Assembly (NCBI GenBank): GCA_937889015.1
Contig: CALARR010000066.1
Coordinates: 1-19,967 of the forward strand
Source: an uncultured Planctomycetales bacterium
GTDB taxonomy: Bacteria; Planctomycetota; Planctomycetia; Pirellulales; Thermoguttaceae
DNA length: 19,967 bases
Direction of reading: 5' to 3'
Part shown: positions 14,786 to 19,967 of the stretch, piece by piece
How the letters are laid out: every line of letters begins with the position of its first letter
Numbering within the stretch: position 1 is the stretch's first letter
Notes under the pieces: model-generated
Databases searched by the model: none
The model's input: the letters and a program-made list of their open reading frames with translations, nothing else
Told to the model about the DNA's origin: nothing
Position numbers and translations under genes: made by a program

Positions 14786-16288
14786 CTACTCGGGAAACAA
14801 CGCTATCAGGCTGTCGGCAAACAGCCGCATCCCGCGCTCGTCGGGATGATTGATCGCATTCAACAACAACGATCGGTAGGGGATTCCCTGACGCCACAAG
14901 CGTCCCCAACGCAGCGAAGCATCGGCCAAAGCCACCCGGTGTTGGCCGGCAAACTTCCGCAGTGCGGCCACATAGGGGCGCGGATCATCGTCGATCTCCC
15001 GCTCCCGCGTCAACCGCATCATGTCCGGCCGCGTGTAGTGCGGGGTGAGGATGATCCATTCCGCGCCGATCTTCTGGAAATCGGCCAGCAGCTTGCTGTA
15101 ACGCTGCTCGACCTGCGCCTCGTTCAGCCCCGCGTCATTGACGAACTCGGACACCACCAGGTCCGGCCTGGCCCCCAGAACCTTCTCCTGGTAGTTGTGC
15201 ACGCTGCCCGGCGGCTCGGCCAGGTACGTGCCCGTGTTCCGTCCGCCCCAGGCCTCGGTCACCAGTTCGATCCGCGCTTGCGGAAAGCGCTGCCCCAAGC
15301 GCGCAACGAACTGGGCTTGCCATCGATTACGATCCGGATCGGGCACGAACGATCCGACGGTCACGCTGTCGCCCCAGGCCAGGATCCGTAGCGGTTGGCC
15401 GGCGCGCAGCTTCTGCATCGTCTTGGGCAGCCATCGTTCGGCCACGCTGGGCGACGACCGCGGTGCTTCGGGATAGCTCTGTTCCAGGATCGGAAACAGC
15501 AAGTCCTCGGAAAGTTTCGCGATCGGACCGGGCAGCCAGATGTTGGCTAAACGCAGTTCGCCCGCCGCCACTTCCGGTGGCAACGGCGCGGCCGCGTGCG
15601 GCGCGCCCGCGCGGAGCTTCACCTGCCCGTCGCGGTCCCGCACCACCGAATCGATCCGCAGCGGCGTGTAGCGATAGCTGACGTAGACCGGCTGCGCGGC
15701 GGCAATCCGTCCCTGCGGCAGGCGTCCCACGGTGGCCCAGGCCGGCTCCAACTCGTAGTCCTCGCCCTTCTGGTACAGTAATGAATCGGCCGCGGCACCG
15801 GCCCGCACTTGCACGCTGGCCGGGTCGAGCAGATCGCGGCTGGTGCATTCCTGGGCGCGCACCCCTTGTAACACCGCCCCACGCCTCCAACCCGACGCCT
15901 TGGCATCCCACAACGGCAGCACGCAACGCTCGGCCGTGACGCTCACCGCGGCCGCTGGCGGAACGGCCAGCACCGTCTTCGCGGCCGGCGCGGTGGTCGT
16001 GACCTCCACCTGCCAATCCCCGACAACTCTTAGAACCGGTCCCAGAACCTGTTGGCAGCTCAATCCTGCAGGGCCGCCCGACGTGGCGGTGATGGTTCTG
16101 GGATCGGTTTTTGGAGCCGGTCCCTGAGCCTGTTGGCAGTCCGGTTCCGCTGGGCCGCCCGACGTGGCGGTGGTGGTTCTGGGATCGGTTCTTGGTCCCA
16201 CCGGTGATCCGGCCGAGCACACGGGCACAAAGGCCACCACAAGCAGGAGGCCAACACAAACGCACAGCACGCAGCGAACGGCCATCAT
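14786..16288 (-). CDS. Secreted SGNH/GDSL-type hydrolase with N-terminal tandem repeat
   Basis: Predicted 500 residues. A signal peptide (MMAVRCVLCVCVGLLLVVAF, cleavage near CSA-GS) is followed by two copies of a 27-residue repeat, a beta-rich domain (about 85-250) and a C-terminal SGNH hydrolase domain (about 299-500). Visible blocks are LAWGDSVTVG (S308), AWGGRNTG (G348/G349), EFVNDAG (N384) and NAINHPDERG (H481). The usual Asp three residues before the His is A478, so the catalytic acid may lie elsewhere or be dispensable. The likely role is deacetylation or ester hydrolysis of a carbohydrate outside the cytoplasm (inference). The start at 16288 (or 16285) is supported by GGAGAA just upstream; a much longer in-frame extension has no domain content and was dropped. 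Confidence 0.8.
   Translation of the reverse strand: MMAVRCVLCVCVGLLLVVAFVPVCSAGSPVGPRTDPRTTTATSGGPAEPDCQQAQGPAPKTDPRTITATSGGPAGLSCQQVLGPVLRVVGDWQVEVTTTAPAAKTVLAVPPAAAVSVTAERCVLPLWDAKASGWRRGAVLQGVRAQECTSRDLLDPASVQVRAGAAADSLLYQKGEDYELEPAWATVGRLPQGRIAAAQPVYVSYRYTPLRIDSVVRDRDGQVKLRAGAPHAAAPLPPEVAAGELRLANIWLPGPIAKLSEDLLFPILEQSYPEAPRSSPSVAERWLPKTMQKLRAGQPLRILAWGDSVTVGSFVPDPDRNRWQAQFVARLGQRFPQARIELVTEAWGGRNTGTYLAEPPGSVHNYQEKVLGARPDLVVSEFVNDAGLNEAQVEQRYSKLLADFQKIGAEWIILTPHYTRPDMMRLTREREIDDDPRPYVAALRKFAGQHRVALADASLRWGRLWRQGIPYRSLLLNAINHPDERGMRLFADSLIALFPE
16041..16202. repeat. 81-bp tandem duplication inside the SGNH hydrolase gene
   Basis: Two direct copies lie 81 bp apart: TGTTGGCAG at 16050 and 16131, and GGGCCGCCCGACGTGGCGGT at 16071 and 16152. 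They encode two 27-residue units built around TDPRTxTATSGGPA, just after the signal peptide. The copies differ at several positions, so the duplication is not brand new, and the reading frame is kept. Confidence 0.85.
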
Positions 16289-16437
16289 TCTTCTCCGTGG
16301 TGTGAGGACCAAGTCAACGCAACCGTTTCCATCGTCCAAACCAATCGCACGTATGATGACGAATCCATTGGGTCCTGCATAGCCAAGGAACCGAGGGCCG
16401 GGCACCGACCGCACGTTGGTCATGGGAGCCTGGTTTT

Positions 16438-16463
16438 CCCGGCCTTCCGTTCCCTCGGCCGGG
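16438..16463 (-). terminator. GC-rich stem-loop downstream of the HAD gene
   Basis: A perfect 7-bp inverted repeat, CCCGGCC (16438-16444) / GGCCGGG (16457-16463), with a 12-nt loop lies about 20 nt after the HAD stop. On the minus strand it is followed by AAAACC, not a T run, so it is not a classical intrinsic terminator. An alternative pairing CCGAGGG (16391-16397) / CCCTCGG (16452-16458) is also possible. The remaining bases of the 194-bp gap, which must hold any promoter for the SGNH gene, show nothing clear. Confidence 0.35.
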
Positions 16464-16482
16464 GCCACGAACCATGCACAGA

Positions 16483-17331
16483 TCAATCCTTCAGAATCCG
16501 CTCCAGCAAGGCGCGCGCGTCGCGATAGTCGGGAATCACCACGTCGGCGCCCACGCCCAGCAGTCGCTGCCGCTTCCACGGATCGACCTGGCCCGAGCCG
16601 TTGTGCGCCTCGTCGCTGGCCACGGCCACCGCCAGCCCGCCAACGCTCTTGGTGTTCTCGATCTCCACGTAACCGTCGCCAAAGGCCAGCAGCCGCTCGC
16701 CGGGGATCCCGTTCTCCTGCAAGATCCGCTCGATGACCATCCTCTTGGAGAAATTCTGATAGTTGTCCTGGGCGCCGTAGATGTGGCCGCCGAAGTAGCG
16801 TGCCACATCCAGCAACTCGGCCTCCTGGCGCACGCACGGTTCATCGGTCCCGCTGGCCAGATACAATCGCAAGCCGCGTGCCGCGAGATGTTCCAGCAAT
16901 CCTCGTGCCCCCCACACCAGCAAATCGTCGCTGGCCAACCGGCCGCTGCGCAGCCCTTCCAGCCGATGCGCGATCCGCAGGTCCAGCCGCCGCAGGTACT
17001 CGTGCTTGTACCACAGCGGCTCGCGCGCCTCTTTACCCCGCTCCCGGATCCGCTCGGCAAGCTGCATCATCTGGTAGATGGTCTGCTTGCCGTTCAGCCG
17101 CATGATGTCGTCCAGGGCCAACTGGGCCAGATCGGCCTCGCTCTCCTGCGCGCGGCGCGGAAGCATCTCCACGAACATCGGGACCATCACTTCTGGCCAC
17201 CCCTGCCGCACCAGCGAGAGCGTGCCGTCGAAATCGAACAGCACGTGGCTGATTTCCGGGCGGGGCTGGAACGAGGGGGCAAACTCGACCGATCCGCTGA
17301 AGGCGGTCGCCGGCTGGCTGTGGGATGTCAT
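16483..17331 (-). CDS. HAD-superfamily phosphatase
   Basis: Predicted 282 residues, cytoplasmic. All HAD motifs are visible: motif I LFDFDGTL (nucleophile D33, acid/base D35), motif II YLASGTDE (S160), motif III K196 in SKRMVIERIL, and motif IV FGDGYVEIENTK (D219, E223). A helical cap occupies about residues 45-140, in the style of phosphoglycolate phosphatase. The substrate is probably a small phosphorylated sugar or acid, given the neighbouring carbohydrate genes (inference). The start at 17331 overlaps the preceding stop as ATGA (17328-17331), indicating translational coupling; there is no independent Shine-Dalgarno. Confidence 0.85.
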   Translation of the reverse strand: MTSHSQPATAFSGSVEFAPSFQPRPEISHVLFDFDGTLSLVRQGWPEVMVPMFVEMLPRRAQESEADLAQLALDDIMRLNGKQTIYQMMQLAERIRERGKEAREPLWYKHEYLRRLDLRIAHRLEGLRSGRLASDDLLVWGARGLLEHLAARGLRLYLASGTDEPCVRQEAELLDVARYFGGHIYGAQDNYQNFSKRMVIERILQENGIPGERLLAFGDGYVEIENTKSVGGLAVAVASDEAHNGSGQVDPWKRQRLLGVGADVVIPDYRDARALLERILKD

Positions 17332-18617
17332 GGCTGGGGCAGGGCGTAGTATGCACACTCGGCAAAGAAGAACTCCGACATGCGGAGCTTGCTGTAATCG
17401 TAGTGGGCGATTGCCTCTTCCACCGACTTCCGCCCCGAAGCGTCTCCGGCCAGGGCGATGATCGCCGCAGCCGCCAGGGGGTTTCTCATGTGACGCGCCT
17501 CGTAGTGCTTTCGCTCGCCGCGCTTGGTCGGGTCGGCGATGCGCGCCAGCCGCTCGGCGTCGGCCTGCGTGGCTTGCGCGAACCAGGTCGAATACACGGC
17601 GCGCCAATCGGCGTTTCCAAACATCTTCGTGTCGTTGTTGTCGAAGCTGCGGAAGGCCTCGATGGACTGCAGTGCGTTCTGAGCGTTGGCCGCCAGGCCC
17701 GCCCGGTAGTGCTTTCGCAGCGATTCGTCCGGTTCCATGTCAACCAGCCGCGCCAGCGAGGCCTGCGAGCCGACATAGATCCACAATTGGTGTACGTCGA
17801 TATTCTTGATCGCTTCGCGGTCGGCCGCATAGCCACTGGCGCAAATTTCCGCGCGCGTCTTCTCGCTCTGCGCGGGCCGCCGGGCCGCCGCGCGCTGGTA
17901 CCGCTCCAGCCAGACGTCATCTTTGGTCACGTCGTGCATGGCGCGCAGCAGAAAGAGGTAGCGAACTGCGTCGCGAAACAGGTGCCCCTGATAGGCGCCG
18001 CGAGACTGGCCTTTGAACGCTCCGTCACAAGGACAGCGCCACGCGCACGACTGCAGAACGTTGGCCACCTCCTGTATCTTGTCCACGACCTGCCGTCGCT
18101 CTTCGTCGCTCGGCAAGCCGCTGGTCACATAGGCGTGCAGTCCGTAGAACCACGGGTGCGTCTGGTCGTCCGAACCCAGCGGGTAGTGGCACTTTCCATC
18201 CGTGCCCATGCCCCTCGCGATGAACCCCGGCACGTCCGAGACCGACGCGCACCGCAGAAGCCCCTGCGCCAGCCGCCGTGCCTTGGCCTTATCGGCCGGA
18301 TCACCGCTGCGCCGTGCACGCTCGCACATCGCCGGCAGATACAGCCCTGTGAACATCGGCCCATTCTCGATCGGGCTCCACCAGCCGATAGCGTTCGGCC
18401 GGCCCAGCGCGCAGTCCTCGGGCGTGGGGATCTCGCCCACGTAATCCAGGATCAGGCCGTGCCGGTCGATCCGGCTCCGCCACAACTCCGCGTGGGCTTG
18501 CTCCACGGCCGCCGCGACCCGCGTCTGTTCGGTGGCGTTCACACCAACGGCCGCCAGGGCCCCGGCCAGCGCCAGCCCCACCGCACACCGCACAAACTCC
18601 CGACGCCCCACTTGCAT
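17328..18617 (-). CDS. Tat-exported protein of unknown function, possibly alpha/alpha-barrel
   Basis: Predicted 429 residues. The N terminus carries a twin-arginine motif, GRREFVRCAVGLALAG, followed by an Ala-rich stretch. The rest is mostly helical with many aromatic and acidic residues: 'GWWSPIENGPMFTGLYLPAM', 'HPWFYGLHAYVTSGL' and 'NIDVHQLWIYVGSQAS'. This pattern and length resemble six-hairpin (alpha/alpha) glycosidase-like proteins, but I see no motif that fixes an activity. The ATG at 18617 is chosen because GAGGTGG lies just upstream and the Tat motif follows at once. It is co-transcribed with the HAD gene (4-nt overlap) and lies 144 bp downstream of the XylR-type regulator gene. Confidence 0.7.
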   Translation of the reverse strand: MQVGRREFVRCAVGLALAGALAAVGVNATEQTRVAAAVEQAHAELWRSRIDRHGLILDYVGEIPTPEDCALGRPNAIGWWSPIENGPMFTGLYLPAMCERARRSGDPADKAKARRLAQGLLRCASVSDVPGFIARGMGTDGKCHYPLGSDDQTHPWFYGLHAYVTSGLPSDEERRQVVDKIQEVANVLQSCAWRCPCDGAFKGQSRGAYQGHLFRDAVRYLFLLRAMHDVTKDDVWLERYQRAAARRPAQSEKTRAEICASGYAADREAIKNIDVHQLWIYVGSQASLARLVDMEPDESLRKHYRAGLAANAQNALQSIEAFRSFDNNDTKMFGNADWRAVYSTWFAQATQADAERLARIADPTKRGERKHYEARHMRNPLAAAAIIALAGDASGRKSVEEAIAHYDYSKLRMSEFFFAECAYYALPQP

Positions 18618-18704
18618 ATCCACCTCAAAGCTCAAAGTGATGCGCAAACTTGCCCCCAACCCCTCCCATCTTATCCCAGGACGGCGATTCCGCAATGCGT
18701 AAAT

Positions 18705-18722
18705 GCGCACGGCGAAGTGCGC
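18705..18722 (-). terminator. Stem-loop after the XylR-type regulator gene
   Basis: A perfect 6-bp inverted repeat, GCGCAC (18705-18710) / GTGCGC (18717-18722), with a 6-nt loop lies about 40 nt past the regulator's stop. On the minus strand it is followed by ATTTACG, a poor T tract. It could be a weak terminator or attenuator between regulator and structural genes, or an operator. Confidence 0.35.
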
Positions 18723-18761
18723 CCTTTCCGGCAACGGCCCGCGTCTGTGCGTCCCCTTGGC

Positions 18762-19952
18762 TCACTCGTCCGGCCGATTCTGCACGCGCCGCCGATACTC
18801 GCCCGGCCGCATCCCCAGCTTCTCGTAGAACACCGCGCTGAGGTGCGCCGCCTGCTTGAACCCCGAGCGCTGGGCCACGCTCTGCAGTTTCCAATCCGTC
18901 TCGCCCAGCAGGCGCTGCGCCATCTCCAGCCGCAGGCGCAGGATCTCGGTGTGGATCGAACGGCCCACCACCTGGCGAAACTGCTGCTCCAGGTAACGCC
19001 GCGAGACGTTCACGTGTCGAGCCACATCCAAGGCCCGGATCTCCTGGCAGGCATAGGCGCGCATGAAGCGCAGGGCCTCGGCCACGATCGGCTCGCGCAC
19101 CGCCGTGGCGTCCGTCGAGCGCCGGCAGACCAGCGTGGTCGGCTTGATAAGTTGCGCGCCGCCATCCAGCCGCGCGCCGGCCAGAAGTTGCTGCAGCGTC
19201 TCGGCCGCCACATAGCCGATCCGCTCGCCGTTGGCCTCGATGCTGGACAGCGCCGGCCAGCACAGTTCGCACTCGGCGTCGTCGTTGTCCACGCCCAGCA
19301 CGCCGATCGCGTCGGGAACCGCCAACCCGGCCCCGTCGCAGGCCTCCAACACGCTGCGGCCACAATGATCGTTGGCCGCCAGAATCCCCACCGGCTTGGG
19401 CAGTCCGGCCAGCCATTGTTCCAATGCCCGGCGGTCCTTGACGCTGGGCCGGTTCTGGGCCGTCAGCGACGGCAGATCGAACTCCTGGCACGCATATCCC
19501 AACCGTGTCAACTCGGCGGCGAAGAAATCCCGACGCCAGCCGGACCAGGCGTACTGCGACATGCCGCAAAAGCCGAAATGCCGGTAGCCGCGATCGATCA
19601 GGTGCCCGGCCGCCAGGCAGCATACGGCCCGATTGTCCGTATCCACGCGCGGCCAGGGGCCGAGATCCGTGCCCGACACGTTCACCACCGGCAGGCAGCG
19701 CGCCGCCAGCACGTCGGCAATCTGCCGCGTCTCGACGCGCGCGATCACGCCGTCGCACGGCCACGCATCCAGCCAGCGGCGAATGTCGGCCGGCCGCACC
19801 TGCTCCACCAGGTGCAGACGCCACGGCCCGCGCTGCTGCGAAAAACCACTCACGCCCCGAATCACACCCCGGGCGTGGGCGCTGGAGACCTCGACCAGCA
19901 GGGCCACGCTCGGCGCTCGCCCGGCATGACGCGAATCGTTGTGCAGTTGCAT
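18762..19952 (-). CDS. XylR-type AraC-family transcriptional regulator
   Basis: Predicted 396 residues, cytoplasmic. Residues about 13-285 form a LacI/ribose-binding-type sensor domain: 'SVALLVEVSSAHARGVIRGV', 'VDTDNRAVCCLAAGHLIDRG', 'GILAANDHCGRSVLEAC' and 'VLGVDNDDAECELCWPALSS'. Residues about 295-390 form an AraC DNA-binding domain with two helix-turn-helices ('LDVARHVNVSRRYLEQQFRQ' and 'LQSVAQRSGFKQAAHLSAVF'). A LacI-type N-terminal HTH is absent, as in Escherichia coli XylR. It presumably senses a sugar and controls the genes downstream. The ATG at 19952 has GAGG about 5 nt upstream. Confidence 0.9.
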   Translation of the reverse strand: MQLHNDSRHAGRAPSVALLVEVSSAHARGVIRGVSGFSQQRGPWRLHLVEQVRPADIRRWLDAWPCDGVIARVETRQIADVLAARCLPVVNVSGTDLGPWPRVDTDNRAVCCLAAGHLIDRGYRHFGFCGMSQYAWSGWRRDFFAAELTRLGYACQEFDLPSLTAQNRPSVKDRRALEQWLAGLPKPVGILAANDHCGRSVLEACDGAGLAVPDAIGVLGVDNDDAECELCWPALSSIEANGERIGYVAAETLQQLLAGARLDGGAQLIKPTTLVCRRSTDATAVREPIVAEALRFMRAYACQEIRALDVARHVNVSRRYLEQQFRQVVGRSIHTEILRLRLEMAQRLLGETDWKLQSVAQRSGFKQAAHLSAVFYEKLGMRPGEYRRRVQNRPDE

Positions 19953-19967
19953 GGACCTCGTCCGGCT

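Noticed and set aside
16289..16837. N-terminal extension of the SGNH hydrolase frame
   Set aside because: The signal peptide and Shine-Dalgarno support the start at 16288; the extension covers the intergenic gap and part of the HAD gene.

Overview
The window looks like chromosomal DNA from a GC-rich member of the Planctomycetota, probably Pirellulales-like. The main reason is the BBP7-type outer-membrane barrel at the left end. Secreted lactonase-like propellers, PQQ-like propellers with a 'WP-FRG' entry motif, a XylR-type AraC regulator and a planctomycete-style SGNH hydrolase fit this. The assignment is by family recognition only. No tRNA, rRNA, CRISPR array, transposase or integrase was seen.

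Layout. Positions 3-1046 (minus) encode the BBP7 barrel. It is divergent from a secreted 6-phosphogluconolactonase-type beta-propeller (1377-2549, plus). Everything from 2716 to the right edge is on the minus strand and falls into two blocks.

Block 1 (13528 down to 2716, eight genes) is the most interesting part. In transcription order it encodes: an anchored PQQ-like propeller; an anchored NHL-like propeller with a CGCC motif; a 90-residue Tat-type protein with C-x5-C-x2-C-x5-C; a Tat-type ferredoxin with four Fe-S motifs; a NosR/NapH-like membrane polyferredoxin; a three-helix membrane protein with a periplasmic coiled coil and a C-terminal PQQ-like propeller; a fused NuoE-NuoF (HydC-HydB/HndA-HndC-type) NAD(H)-oxidising flavoprotein; and a [2Fe-2S]/FAD/[4Fe-4S] protein related to GltD but apparently lacking its NAD(P)H domain. 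Several neighbours overlap by ATGA or lie 2 nt apart. The set reads as a path between cytoplasmic NAD(H) and the periplasm through a membrane polyferredoxin. No hydrogenase, formate dehydrogenase, molybdopterin or quinone-site subunit is present. I know of no characterised complex with this composition, so it is the candidate undescribed system.

Two different heptamer-based intergenic repeats (about 4309-4430 and 6792-6845) sit directly upstream of the two cytoplasmic redox genes.

Block 2 (19952 down to 13741) looks like carbohydrate metabolism: a XylR-type sensor-regulator, a Tat-exported protein of unknown function, a HAD phosphatase (ATGA overlap), a secreted SGNH hydrolase with an 81-bp tandem duplication, and an HldE/RfaE-like PfkB kinase. 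The substrate cannot be told from sequence alone.
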